Assembly: GCF_020164595.1 (NCBI RefSeq)
Contig: NZ_JAIQZE010000012.1
Span: forward strand, 1-64,000
Direction of reading: 5' to 3'
DNA length: 64,000 nt
Source of the DNA: Psychroflexus longus
GTDB taxonomy: Bacteria > Bacteroidota > Bacteroidia > Flavobacteriales > Flavobacteriaceae
Part shown: positions 28,082 through 37,459 of the stretch, piece after piece
How positions within the stretch are numbered: position 1 is the first letter of the stretch
Layout of the letters: every line of letters starts with the position of its first letter
Made by a program: the position numbers and the translations under genes
Notes under the pieces: generated by a model
Told to the model about the DNA's origin: nothing
Databases searched by the model: none
What the model saw: the letters and a program-made list of their open reading frames with translations, nothing else

Positions 28082-30157
28082 TTATTTCTTCAACACTTCT
28101 TTTTTGAAGATTTCACCAGACTTTAATTTTGACATATATTCTCTGAGGTCATTTCTCACCTCTCCAGACATTATATATAAACCTATGATGTTAGGAAATG
28201 ACATTGCTAAAATCATCATATCTGAAAAGTCCAGTACAGCACCTAAACTTACAGACGCTCCAAGAACTACAAAAAATAAGAAAATCACTTTGTAAATAAT
28301 TTCAGAACGGTTACTTCTTCCGAAAATATAAGTCCAGGCTCTCATACCATAATATGACCAGGAAATCATTGTTGAAAAGGCAAATAAGAATACCGCTGCA
28401 GAAAGAACATAAGGAAACCAGGAGATCACACTACCGAAAGCTTCTGTAGTTAGCTGAACACCAGACACACCTTCAACTTCGTGCATTCCTGTAAAAATAA
28501 GAACCAGAGCAGTAAGTGTACAAACAACTACGGTATCTATAAAAGGTTCTAGTAAAGCAACAAAACCTTCTGAAGGTGGGTGATTTGTTTTGGCTGCTGA
28601 GTGAGCAATTGCTGCAGAACCAACACCTGCTTCGTTGGAAAAGGCGGCACGCTGGAAACCTACGACAAGAACTCCTATAAATCCACCTTTGAGGGCAGTT
28701 GGAGTAAAAGCACCGCTTAATATAGCATCAAAGGCTGGTCCTATATTATCAATGTTTATTCCTATAACTACCAGAGCTCCTAAAATATAAACACCCGCCA
28801 TTACTGGCACAATTTTACCCGTTACTTTCGCAATACTATTGATTCCTCCTATAATAACAACACCAACTAAAATCGCGAGAAAAACACCAAAAAAGAATCC
28901 GCTTTCACTATCTAAAAAAGGAATCTGGTTGGATAAAATCTCAAAAGATTGGTTGGCCTGGAACATATTACCTCCACCAAATGAGGCACCGATGGCAAGA
29001 ACGGCAAATAGACCTGCAAGAACTTTTCCTAGCTTACCTAAGTTTCTTTTTTCAAGCCCGTACCTCAGATAGTTCATAGGCCCTCCAAAAATTCTACCTT
29101 CCTTGTTAATGAATCTGTATTTCACCCCCAGTGTACATTCTACAAATTTGGAAGACATTCCTAATAGACCGGCCAAAATCATCCAAAATGTTGCTCCTGC
29201 ACCACCCAAAGAAACGGCAATAGCTACACCGGCTATGTTACCCAAACCTACAGTTGCAGACACAGCCGTGGCTAGCGCTTGGAAGTGAGTGATACTTCCT
29301 GGAGCATTAGGCTCATCATATTGGCCCTTAGCAAGCTGTATGGCATGCTTAAACCCGCGAATATTGATAAAGCCCATTCTAAACGTAAAGAATGCCGCTC
29401 CAAAAATTAACCATATCACAATAAAAGGAATCCCTTTTTCAAGTGGCGTTCCGTTAGGATTGGTTAATGCAATAGGTTCATCATAAATAATTGAACCGAA
29501 TTTATGTGCGTTTTGAGCAATAACATCTTCCTGATTTTCCGGATTATAAATGTATTCACCCTGAGGTGTTATGAAATGAATCTTACCGTTTGCAGCTGCC
29601 TGCACAGTCTGTGTTTGCCCATCAATATCAATAATGGCCACATCCTGGCCTTTTTCAACGTGCTCATTTTCCGTAACCAGCCATTCTTTAAGTAAGAATT
29701 TACTCGAAGTATTTGGCTCCCAGGATGGAGAAAATAGAAGCTTTTGGTCTGTGTAAACAACAGGATCATAAATGCCTATAGCAGCAAAAGGGTCCCAGAA
29801 CAATACACTTCCCATGGCATCAACCACAGGCTGGAAAGTTCCATTAAAATTTTCTACAATAGAAACCGCATCTACTTTGTATGACTTTTCTACGGAAGCG
29901 CCACTAGCGTCGGACACTTTTACCGTGTAAAAAATCCCTTCTGTAAGATCACTGGCTTTACTGGAGGTGAGAGGTACATCATCTTTAGACCATTGAAACT
30001 CGTATGGAGGTGTTCCTCCGGTGACAGTCAGTTCAATCTGTCCATTGTTAATTTTATCTGATGGATTAATTTTAGTTCCTTCAACTTGCAAATCCTGTGC
30101 AGAGATAAACGAAATAGTAAACAATAGAAAAGCAATCAGCGTGATATTTCTTAACAT
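28082..30157 (-). CDS. AGCS family sodium:amino acid symporter with large exported N-terminus
   Basis: A sodium/alanine-type amino acid carrier. The transporter core begins near residue 235 and holds about ten membrane helices, including GNIAGVAIAVSLGGAGATFWM, typical of AGCS. Before it are a signal peptide ending FISA-QDL, a short SprB/PKD-like beta module (LTVTGGTPPYEFQWSKDD) and a lipoyl/biotinyl-like hammerhead (NEHVEKGQDVAIID...AAANGKIHF). This extension of some 230 residues is not in classical AGCS carriers. ATG at 30157 is preferred to a TTG nine codons upstream, since it starts the signal peptide. Confidence 0.88.
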   Translation of the reverse strand: MLRNITLIAFLLFTISFISAQDLQVEGTKINPSDKINNGQIELTVTGGTPPYEFQWSKDDVPLTSSKASDLTEGIFYTVKVSDASGASVEKSYKVDAVSIVENFNGTFQPVVDAMGSVLFWDPFAAIGIYDPVVYTDQKLLFSPSWEPNTSSKFLLKEWLVTENEHVEKGQDVAIIDIDGQTQTVQAAANGKIHFITPQGEYIYNPENQEDVIAQNAHKFGSIIYDEPIALTNPNGTPLEKGIPFIVIWLIFGAAFFTFRMGFINIRGFKHAIQLAKGQYDEPNAPGSITHFQALATAVSATVGLGNIAGVAIAVSLGGAGATFWMILAGLLGMSSKFVECTLGVKYRFINKEGRIFGGPMNYLRYGLEKRNLGKLGKVLAGLFAVLAIGASFGGGNMFQANQSFEILSNQIPFLDSESGFFFGVFLAILVGVVIIGGINSIAKVTGKIVPVMAGVYILGALVVIGINIDNIGPAFDAILSGAFTPTALKGGFIGVLVVGFQRAAFSNEAGVGSAAIAHSAAKTNHPPSEGFVALLEPFIDTVVVCTLTALVLIFTGMHEVEGVSGVQLTTEAFGSVISWFPYVLSAAVFLFAFSTMISWSYYGMRAWTYIFGRSNRSEIIYKVIFLFFVVLGASVSLGAVLDFSDMMILAMSFPNIIGLYIMSGEVRNDLREYMSKLKSGEIFKKEVLKK

Positions 30158-30259
30158 AAGGCTATTTATGATTTGATATTTCAAAGTGAAACGTTAACTT
30201 AAATTCAATTAAGTATAAAATGTCCCGCAAGATGCAAAAAATATGGTTTCCATTCAAAC

Positions 30260-30289
30260 GCTAAGTCTTAAAATCTTTAAGACTTTAGC
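30260..30289 (-). terminator. Hairpin after mnmD, likely terminator
   Basis: A 13-14 base inverted repeat (GCTAAGTCTTAAA / TTTAAGACTTTAGC, one bulge) 20 bases past the mnmD stop. The T-run after it is short (GTTTG). Confidence 0.6.
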
Positions 30290-30308
30290 ATCTGTTTCAG
30301 ATCATAGA

Positions 30309-30989
30309 TTATTTTGGTTTAATAGCACGCATCATATGGCGTTTTCCGGGCGGCCCTTCTATAATATCCACCTCAAAACCAATAGCCTGCAATGCTCTCC
30401 TTGCAGTTCCTTTTACGCAGTAGGTCACAAACACACCACCCGGCTTCAGTGCCTCATAAAACCCCTCAAAGATGTTTCTTTCCCACAACTCTGGCTGAAC
30501 TGCTGGTCCAAAAGCATCATAAAACACAATATCAGCAGCATTTTTTAGTTGGATTTCAGAGAAACAGGTTTGTTGTTTTTTGATTCTAAGGGTGTATGTA
30601 ATTTGCTGCCACTCCTCCCACTGAGCCTGATGAAATTTTTCATAAATCTCTTCTGAAGTTGACTCTCCTAAAACCTTATCATACTGCAAAGCCTGTACTT
30701 CCTCTTCTGAAATTGGATAGGCTTCTATCCCCAGATAATCAATTTTTATGTTGTTTGTTGATGACCAATGTGCTGCTAGCAAAGCATTAAGACCGGTACC
30801 AAAACCAGCTTCTATGACGGATATAGATTCAGATGTTGGATATAAGGAAAAAAAATGATCTAAGCCTGCGTGGATGTAAACATGCATGGATTCTTGAACT
30901 GCACCATGAGTAGAGTGGTAATGCTCGTCCCAGTATTCTATACGTATGGTCTTGGACCCATCACTGGTGGTGACTATACTTCGTTTCAT
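30309..30989 (-). CDS. mnmD: tRNA mnm5s2U34 methyltransferase MnmD
   Basis: An S-adenosylmethionine methyltransferase that completes the wobble uridine modification. Recognised by YHSTHGAVQESMHVYI, VIEAGFGTGLNALL (SAM loop), DAFGPAVQPELW and the C-terminal GPPGKRHMMRA. It corresponds to the methyltransferase half of MnmC without the FAD half, as usual in this phylum. Length 226 residues. Confidence 0.92.
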   Translation of the reverse strand: MKRSIVTTSDGSKTIRIEYWDEHYHSTHGAVQESMHVYIHAGLDHFFSLYPTSESISVIEAGFGTGLNALLAAHWSSTNNIKIDYLGIEAYPISEEEVQALQYDKVLGESTSEEIYEKFHQAQWEEWQQITYTLRIKKQQTCFSEIQLKNAADIVFYDAFGPAVQPELWERNIFEGFYEALKPGGVFVTYCVKGTARRALQAIGFEVDIIEGPPGKRHMMRAIKPK

Positions 30990-30998
30990 AGAGAAAAA

Positions 30999-31229
30999 TT
31001 AAAGATCAAACACTGAGGTACGCTTGGTATACACCAAATCCTTGAGCTTTAGCCAGAAAGCTAATGTAAGATATAGGCCAAACCCAAACCCGAAAGTAGC
31101 AAAGGAGACGTAAATGAAAAATATCCGTACAGATTTTGCTTTCATCCCCAGCGTATCTGCCAGTCGTGAACTCACATAAAAACCGTGCTTCTCAAAAAAA
31201 GTTCTAAGATTGTATATAAAATTTTTCAT
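30999..31229 (-). CDS. PspC domain protein
   Basis: A 76-residue protein with a PspC-like core: RLADTLGMKAKSVRIFFIYVSFATFGFG followed by a membrane helix. The ATG at 31229 overlaps the DUF2851 stop by four bases (ATGA), which decides the start. PspC proteins sense envelope stress in other bacteria; here the role is unknown. Confidence 0.82.
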   Translation of the reverse strand: MKNFIYNLRTFFEKHGFYVSSRLADTLGMKAKSVRIFFIYVSFATFGFGFGLYLTLAFWLKLKDLVYTKRTSVFDL

Positions 31230-32509
31230 GAGTGTATCAATTCTAATCCGACTTGGCACTTTAAACAGCGGTTCACATCGCAATACTGAGTCTTCAACTG
31301 AATAAATGCCTGACTTTCCAAAGCTGACTTGACTACCTTAGTTTTTAATTCTTCGAAGCCTTTAGTAATGCTGTTAGCTTCAAGTTTTAGACTGGTGATC
31401 AAAGGATAAATGCTCTCCTCAAAACCCAGCTGACCTTTAAAAGACAGGTAGGCAAATTTCAATGGCAGAAGCGTATTGATGATGACCAAGTCTTTAAAGG
31501 GAACACTTAGCTTTTTGACTTTAGACTTACTTTCTTTTTCAAAGGTATAATGAGTTTTCCAATAGTCGGAGGTTTGAGCATCTAAAATTTTGTAAATGTC
31601 TTTTGGGGTTTTACACTGAATCAGTTCAGAAAATAAATTAGGTCGTTGAGAGTATAGCTTACAAAACTGAGATAACCTGATGCTCGGGAAGTTGTCTGGT
31701 CGAAGCCTGAAGTATTTTACCTGACTTGTCTCCGGCGCGTTCAACTGAAATTTTTGTTTCAGAAATCTAAATTCCTGCTGAAGTTGTTTAGGGTAAGCTT
31801 CCTCACTTTCAGCAGGTAACATCCCACATAAGCCAAAGCATAAAGCTTCCAGCTGATTAGGATTTTGGAAGCATTTCTGAAAAACCTTAAAATCTGCAGA
31901 GGAACTCATCTGCAGAAAAGCTTCCCCATTCACGTTTAGTCCAAAAGCCTTTGCCATTAGCTTAAAACAAACCTCATCCCAGTTATTATTAGAGACTTTC
32001 AATAAATTCAGAATTAACTGATTTTTTTCTTCCAGGCGTTCTATATACAAACGTTCTAGCCAGCTATTCAATTTAAAATCATCAACCTCATGAAAATGCT
32101 TCTCACAATTGATCCACTTTTGAGAGGTCTTGTCAAACAAATCCTTGTAGGCCTGAAGTTGCTGTTCGGAGACGTAATGCTTCAATTCCAAACAAGGAAT
32201 CTCAGTGTTATCTTTTCTGAAAATGCTCACGTCATCTTCCCAAACCACATGCAAAATCACATTATCGTAGGCCGGATCAATTTCATGATGATGCGCATAC
32301 CAATCTGAAGATTTTAAATGAATTTCAAGATTGCCTACCCAGTGCTGACCTGCAATAATAATTTCAGCTTTAAAGAAATCCGGACCTGATTCTGTTTCAT
32401 TGTGAAGCCCCGTATTCAACACCTGAAGTTCTTCTCCAGTAGTGGTTTTGAGCTGACTTAAATTCAGCTTTTTGTATTTCCACAAACTATGAAGAAAGGC
32501 TTCCTGCAT
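31226..32509 (-). CDS. DUF2851 family protein
   Basis: A protein of about 427 residues of the Bacteroidota family DUF2851, recognised from LNTGLHNETESGPDFFKAEI and NVILHVVWEDD. It ends with DVNRCLKCQVG, a Cys pair that may bind metal. Function unknown. The ATG at 32509 is preferred over one eight codons upstream because it lies just after the stop of the preceding gene. Confidence 0.85.
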   Translation of the reverse strand: MQEAFLHSLWKYKKLNLSQLKTTTGEELQVLNTGLHNETESGPDFFKAEIIIAGQHWVGNLEIHLKSSDWYAHHHEIDPAYDNVILHVVWEDDVSIFRKDNTEIPCLELKHYVSEQQLQAYKDLFDKTSQKWINCEKHFHEVDDFKLNSWLERLYIERLEEKNQLILNLLKVSNNNWDEVCFKLMAKAFGLNVNGEAFLQMSSSADFKVFQKCFQNPNQLEALCFGLCGMLPAESEEAYPKQLQQEFRFLKQKFQLNAPETSQVKYFRLRPDNFPSIRLSQFCKLYSQRPNLFSELIQCKTPKDIYKILDAQTSDYWKTHYTFEKESKSKVKKLSVPFKDLVIINTLLPLKFAYLSFKGQLGFEESIYPLITSLKLEANSITKGFEELKTKVVKSALESQAFIQLKTQYCDVNRCLKCQVGLELIHS

Positions 32510-32510
32510 T

Positions 32511-33179
32511 TTACAAGTTATTAAGTTGTTCAACTACCCGGTCTTTAAAACTATCCACCCAAACCCGATACTGTTCACCACTCGGGTGCAAAAGATCTTC
32601 TGCGAGCATGTCTTGATCTTTATGCAAAGGCTTACTGAGTTTTTGCAAAGGATAGAAAGCCACTCCATAGCGTTGACTCATTTTCTGGATGTATCTGTTG
32701 TAACGTTTTAGTCGGGAAGATACTCTTTTCAATTTTTCATCCCGGGCAAATTTTGACAAGCTATAATCTGGAATCCCAACGATAAAGACTCCTTTTTCAT
32801 CATGAGCACTTAGCGAAATCGCGGTTTGCAACAGCTCTTCAAACTCTTTCTTAAATTGTTTGAAAGGCTTTTTTTGATATTGATTGTTAACACCAATCAA
32901 GAGGGAAACCAGGTCAAATTGATTGGCTTTGTAATCCTGAACAGCAATAGAGTCCTGAAGCTCATCCGTTCGCCATCCGGTAACAGCGATAATTTCAGGG
33001 TCTTCTACAGCAAATGAATTAGTATTTAGATACGATGTCAGTTGAAAAGGCCAGGAGTCTTCCTTAGTCACTTGTTCTCCAATGGTGTAAGAATCCCCTA
33101 AAGCGAGGTATTTAAGTGGCTCCTGACTAAAAGACTTTGACATGACTAATAAGCTAATAAATACTATAATTTTTTTCAT
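32511..33179 (-). CDS. Exported SGNH/GDSL hydrolase
   Basis: A secreted esterase-like hydrolase. A signal peptide covers about residues 1-19. Block I is ALGDSYTIGEQ with the nucleophile Ser, block III is GVNNQYQ, and block V is DLLHPSGEQY with Asp and His. Length 222 residues. First gene of the SGNH-DUF2851-PspC-mnmD unit. Confidence 0.9.
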   Translation of the reverse strand: MKKIIVFISLLVMSKSFSQEPLKYLALGDSYTIGEQVTKEDSWPFQLTSYLNTNSFAVEDPEIIAVTGWRTDELQDSIAVQDYKANQFDLVSLLIGVNNQYQKKPFKQFKKEFEELLQTAISLSAHDEKGVFIVGIPDYSLSKFARDEKLKRVSSRLKRYNRYIQKMSQRYGVAFYPLQKLSKPLHKDQDMLAEDLLHPSGEQYRVWVDSFKDRVVEQLNNL

Positions 33180-33227
33180 AACTAAACCTAGCTTTTAAAA
33201 ATAAGAAAGATTTTGAAATAAGATAAG

Positions 33228-34130
33228 TTATAACAAATCTGCAATCGCAGGCTTTAACTGAGCGTATCTAAACTGAAATCCTGTCGAAAGGATTTTCTTG
33301 GAACTCACCAGCTGACTTCCCAGCACTATAGTTGCCATCTCCCCAAGCATTAGTTTAAGTACAAATCCGGGAACATTAGGCAGTACAAGAGGTTTTTCTA
33401 ATTGAGTAGCGATGCACTCCGTAAGTTCTTTGTTATTAACCGGGTTTGGTGAAACTGCATTGAAAACCCCTTCCAGCCGGTTGATCATCACATGATGAAA
33501 AAGTCGGGCTAGATCTGAAATATGTATCCAGGATTGCCACTGCTTACCACTTCCGAGCGGAGCGCCGATGTATTTTTCAATAGGTTCTTTGATTTTTTCG
33601 AGGGCACCGCCATCACCAGACAGCACTACCCCAATTCTGATTTTGGTCACTTCAAGTCCTAATTCTCCAACTTCATCAGCGGCAGTTTCCCACTTTTCGA
33701 CCACATCGGCCAGAAAGTTATCTCCTTTCTCATAATCGTCTTCCTCATGAAATTTAGTTAACGAGTCTTCGTATAATCCAATGGCACTCGCTGAAATCAA
33801 ATGCTCCACCTCATGGTCTTGTTTTGATAAAGCTAACTTTAAAGTCATCAAACTGTCGACTCGACTGTTCAAAATCGCTTTTTTGTAGGAAGATGTCCAT
33901 CGCTTAGCTACGCTGGCTCCGGCAAGGTTGATGATGGTGTTTACCCCTTTTAAGCTATCGAGATCCAATTCAGAAGTTGAAGGATTCCAGTAATAGCCCT
34001 TATAATTGGATTTTATTTCAATTTTGGATCGGCTTGTCGTCAAATAATTAACCTCAATGTCTTGTTCGTGAAACAAATCGACTAAAGCTTGACCTACCAA
34101 ACCCGTTGCACCCGTAATTAAAACTTTCAT
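33228..34130 (-). CDS. TIGR01777 family NAD-dependent epimerase
   Basis: A short-chain dehydrogenase-like protein. The Rossmann motif TGATGLVG is at the N-terminus, LAGASVAKRWT follows, and the C-terminal FRYAQLKPAIADLL ends the family. Substrate unknown. 300 residues. The gap of 48 bases to the SGNH gene allows a common transcript. Confidence 0.9.
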   Translation of the reverse strand: MKVLITGATGLVGQALVDLFHEQDIEVNYLTTSRSKIEIKSNYKGYYWNPSTSELDLDSLKGVNTIINLAGASVAKRWTSSYKKAILNSRVDSLMTLKLALSKQDHEVEHLISASAIGLYEDSLTKFHEEDDYEKGDNFLADVVEKWETAADEVGELGLEVTKIRIGVVLSGDGGALEKIKEPIEKYIGAPLGSGKQWQSWIHISDLARLFHHVMINRLEGVFNAVSPNPVNNKELTECIATQLEKPLVLPNVPGFVLKLMLGEMATIVLGSQLVSSKKILSTGFQFRYAQLKPAIADLL

Positions 34131-34528
34131 ACTCTTATTTTTATTAAAATTAGCGCCTTTGTTCTATCTCCAGCCTAGGTTTAGTATGGTTTTAACTTGA
34201 AAAAGTCGTGAGTCGTGAGTCGTGAGCCTGCCTGCGTTTCCTTGGCAAAGGCAGGTCGTGAGTCGTGAGTCGAATTTAAAATTTTTAATTCGTTATTCAG
34301 TATTCAGTATTCGATATTCGTAATCAGTAAAAAGTAATTAGTAACTGGGAATAAGTAAAAAGTCACTCACCTCTCACCACTATTCACTATTAACTGGTGG
34401 ACTGGTGGACTTGTAAACATAAAAGAGCCCAATGAATTAAATCATCAGGCTCATATTTTATTTTATTTGTTATAACGTTGCACTAGTCACGATTCACTAA
34501 AAACAGTCAACTGTCAACTGTGAACTAT
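34131..34528. repeat. Gene-free spacer with degenerate short tandem repeats
   Basis: No gene is seen. From 34206 the spacer has three copies of GTCGTGA, a CCTGCC...GGCAGG fold-back (34227-34256), two more GTCGTGA, then CGAATTTAAAATT and degenerate TATTCAGTATTCAG units. Further to the right are GACTGGTGG and GTCAACTGTCAACTG doublets. Confidence 0.75.
34425..34452 (-). terminator. Probable terminator after ilvE
   Basis: GAGCC and GGCTC flank an 18-base loop. The minus strand continues with TTTTATGTTT. It lies about 77 bases past the ilvE stop. Confidence 0.5.
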
Positions 34529-35596
34529 TTAAAAAGCTTTCATAGTCCAACCGTGTGGATCTTCAACTCTATTGTATTGAATATCTTGCAGAGCTTTTTT
34601 AAAGAAGGTTCCGTAAGGTTCGTTAATCGTTGGTAAATCGTGATACGTTCCATCGTACTCAAAACCATCAACTCTCACTACAGTCGCTGCGGTTCCTGCT
34701 CCAAAAATTTCTTTAAGCTCACCTTTTTTGGCTGCATTCACAATTTCCTTGACTGATACTTTTTCAACGACAACTTCAACACCATTGTCTTTAGCCAGCT
34801 GAATGATACTCTTACGAGTAACACCATCCAGAATTCTGTCATTGGTTGGTGCAGTGAGTAACTTGTCTCCCACTCTAAAAAAGATATTCATCGTTCCAGC
34901 TTCTTCCAGATATTCGTGTGAACTGGCATCCGTCCAGATGATCTGGTCAAGGCCTTTGGCTTTTGCCAGTTTAGTCGGGTAAAACTGAGCCCCATAGTTT
35001 CCGGCTGCCTTAGCGTAACCAACACCACCATCGGCTGCTCTGCTGTATTCCTGTGCAAAAATCACTTTAATAGGCTTGTTGTAGTAGGCCTGAGCAGGGC
35101 AAGTGATGATCATAAATCTATATTCATCAGATTCTGAGGCAGATACTCCATTTTCTGTAGCAATCACAAATGGACGTAAGTAAAGCGAATTACCCTCTCC
35201 TTTCTTCACCCAGTCCTTATCGAGTTCCAATAAAGTTTTTAAAGATTCAAAAAAGTAATCCTTTGGGAATTCAGGAATAGCCATACGCTTAGAGGACTTA
35301 TTGATGCGCTCAAAGTTCTGATCTGGTCTAAACAACCAAACTTCATCGTTTTCATCTTTAAAGGCTTTCATCCCTTCAAAAACCGCCTGACCATAATGAA
35401 AAACTTTAGCAGAAGGCTCAAATTCCATTGGACCGTAAGGCACGATTTTAGGCGTTTGCCATTCTCCATCTTTATAGTCACAATACATCATATGATCTGC
35501 ATTGACTTTTCCAAATTGGAGATTATCAAAATCAACCTGATCGATTTTTGAAGAGGCAGCTTTTGTAATATCCAGTTCTATATTGGTACTATTCAT
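34529..35596 (-). CDS. ilvE: Branched-chain amino acid aminotransferase
   Basis: A PLP fold type IV transaminase for Leu, Ile and Val. The PLP-binding Lys lies in GYAKAAGNYGAQ, and EYLEEAGTMNIFF, TPTNDRILDGVTR and GAGTAATV are diagnostic. Length about 355 residues, matching the eukaryote-like class. ATG at 35596 is preferred over one nine codons upstream. Confidence 0.95.
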   Translation of the reverse strand: MNSTNIELDITKAASSKIDQVDFDNLQFGKVNADHMMYCDYKDGEWQTPKIVPYGPMEFEPSAKVFHYGQAVFEGMKAFKDENDEVWLFRPDQNFERINKSSKRMAIPEFPKDYFFESLKTLLELDKDWVKKGEGNSLYLRPFVIATENGVSASESDEYRFMIITCPAQAYYNKPIKVIFAQEYSRAADGGVGYAKAAGNYGAQFYPTKLAKAKGLDQIIWTDASSHEYLEEAGTMNIFFRVGDKLLTAPTNDRILDGVTRKSIIQLAKDNGVEVVVEKVSVKEIVNAAKKGELKEIFGAGTAATVVRVDGFEYDGTYHDLPTINEPYGTFFKKALQDIQYNRVEDPHGWTMKAF

Positions 35597-35695
35597 CGGT
35601 ATTATTTTTTTGCAAATGTACAAAATTAAATAAGCTTAATTCCGTAAGATTCCTAACTTTGACATTATGCATCTTATAAATTTTTAATAATTATC

Positions 35696-36229
35696 ATGAA
35701 AAACCTGATTTTATTACTAATTCTATTGATGATTTTGGCTTGTGGTCAAAACCATTCAAAGCAAGAACACACCACTTCTGAAACTACCACTGAAAACACT
35801 TCTCAAGAAAAGGACTTGAGCATTCAAACCGATAAGCAATTTGGTGATGAATTTGAGCTGGCTGAAGTGAAAACAGGTACTGAAATGCTTGCTACCTACC
35901 AAAGCCTAAAGCCTGGAGACACATTGAAAGTTCAGTTTCAATCTGAAGTTCAAAGCGTATGTGCTAAGAAAGGCTGCTGGATGAAGCTTGACTTACCCGA
36001 TGATCAGAATGCACACGTCACCTTTAAAGATTACGGCTTCTTCGTGCCTAAAGACAGTCAGGGTCACAATATGCTGGTCAATGGTGTCGCTTTTATCGAG
36101 CAAACCGATGTAGAAACTCTGAAGCACTACGCTGAAGATGCCGGCAAAAGCGAAGCAGAAATCGCTAAAATAACTGAACCAAAGTTGAATTATAGGTTTA
36201 TTGCGGAGGGAGCTAAAGCAGTGAAGTAG
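35696..36229 (+). CDS. DUF4920 lipoprotein
   Basis: Lipoprotein signal with lipobox ILAC (Cys near residue 16), a Thr/Glu-rich linker, then the DUF4920 domain with VCAKKGCWMKLDLP and VTFKDYGFFVPKD. The family is common in Bacteroidota and has a Cys pair that may be metal- or redox-active. Function unknown. 177 residues. Confidence 0.88.
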   Translation: MKNLILLLILLMILACGQNHSKQEHTTSETTTENTSQEKDLSIQTDKQFGDEFELAEVKTGTEMLATYQSLKPGDTLKVQFQSEVQSVCAKKGCWMKLDLPDDQNAHVTFKDYGFFVPKDSQGHNMLVNGVAFIEQTDVETLKHYAEDAGKSEAEIAKITEPKLNYRFIAEGAKAVK

Positions 36230-36242
36230 GTTTTAGGTGGTT

Positions 36243-36319
36243 GTCGGTAGTCGGTTGTCGGTAGTCGGTAGTTGGTAGTCGGTAGTCGGTAGTCGGTAGT
36301 CGGTAGTCGGTAATCGGTA
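36243..36319. repeat. Heptamer tandem array (GTCGGTA)11
   Basis: Eleven consecutive 7-base units; eight are exactly GTCGGTA and three differ by one base. It begins 14 bases past the DUF4920 stop and passes into CGAATTTAAAATTC. Confidence 0.95.
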
Positions 36320-36627
36320 GTCGAATTTAAAATTCTTTATTCGATATTCAGTGTTCTTTTTTTAATTTTCGTTTAATGCATATCAATGAGATAGTTTGGA
36401 TGCTATAGCCCATGAATTTACAAATAAGTTGACTCCAGCTCACATGGAAATGTCAGGGTTACACCCCTTATTTGCTCTTTCACATGTTTTTTATGAAGAT
36501 AGCAGGGCTAGCGACCCTGACTGAAAATTAAAGTACAAAGACCTCACAGAGGACTAAAAAAGATGATCTAGGGGGCAGAGCCAAAAGCCTAGGGTTAAAA
36601 ATAATGAAGATGCTGAAACCTTAAATG

Positions 36628-36850
36628 AGGTCTCGCAATGTCTCCTCGAGTGTCCGCTTTTTTTTAGCGGATGTATCGAGAGGTGGTTTAATACGAAGAG
36701 CTTTAATGAGGTCTCGATACAAATTTTACTTTTTCTCAAAAGCAAAATCCACTCGACATGACATTACCTCAGTTAACAAATCACTAGTCACCGATAACTT
36801 ATGGTAGCTTCGATACGTCCGCCAGAGGCGGACACTCAGCCACCAACTCA
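36628..36850. repeat. Dispersed repeat, copy A
   Basis: About 223 bases from AGGTCTCGCAATGTC to CAGCCACCAACTCA, nearly identical to copy B at 36991-37213. It has internal fold-backs GTCCGC...GCGGA(T) and GTCCGCC-AGA-GGCGGAC. Confidence 0.9.
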
Positions 36851-36990
36851 CGACTCATAATTAATCAACATCTATAAAAAGTAGGCCGTTTATTTTATAG
36901 ATTTTAATTTAAAACTCTGATGCCACTTTGAGTACATGCTTTTTTTCAGCGCGTGTATCGAGAAGTGGTTTAAAACGAAGAACTTTTACC

Positions 36991-37213
36991 AGGTCTCGCA
37001 ATGTCTCCTCGAGTGTCCGCTTTTTTTTTTAGCGGATGTATCGAGAGGTGGTTTAATACGAAGAGCTTTAATAAGATCTCGATACAAATTTTACTTTTTC
37101 TCAAAAGCAAAATCCACTCGACCTGACATTTCTCAGTTAACAAATCACTAGTCACCGATAACTTATGGTAGCTTCGATACATCCGCCAGAGGCGGACACT
37201 CAGCCACCAGTTC
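36991..37213. repeat. Dispersed repeat, copy B
   Basis: Same orientation as copy A with few differences, mostly in the length of its T-run (10 rather than 8 T). Confidence 0.9.
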
Positions 37214-37317
37214 ACAATTTATTTCAAATTTTACAACCCTACTACCCAACCTGATAGCATTGTCACCCTGAACTTGTTTCAGGGTCTTTGCTTAAGGTTA
37301 ATTGAGATGCTGAAGAG

Positions 37318-37459
37318 AGGTCTCGATACAAATTTTACTTTTTCTCAAAAGCAAAATCCACTCGACCTGACATTACCTCAGCCAACAAATTACTAGTCAC
37401 CGATAACTTATGGTAGCCTCGATACATCCGCCAGAGGCGGACACTCAGCCACCAACTCA
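37318..37459. repeat. Dispersed repeat, copy C (partial)
   Basis: Contains only the right two thirds of copies A and B, starting at GGTCTCGATACAAATTT and ending CAGCCACCAACTCA. Confidence 0.88.

Noticed and set aside
35696-36229. DUF4920 gene as part of the polysaccharide locus
   Set aside because: It is on the opposite strand and separated by 1.4 kb of repeats.
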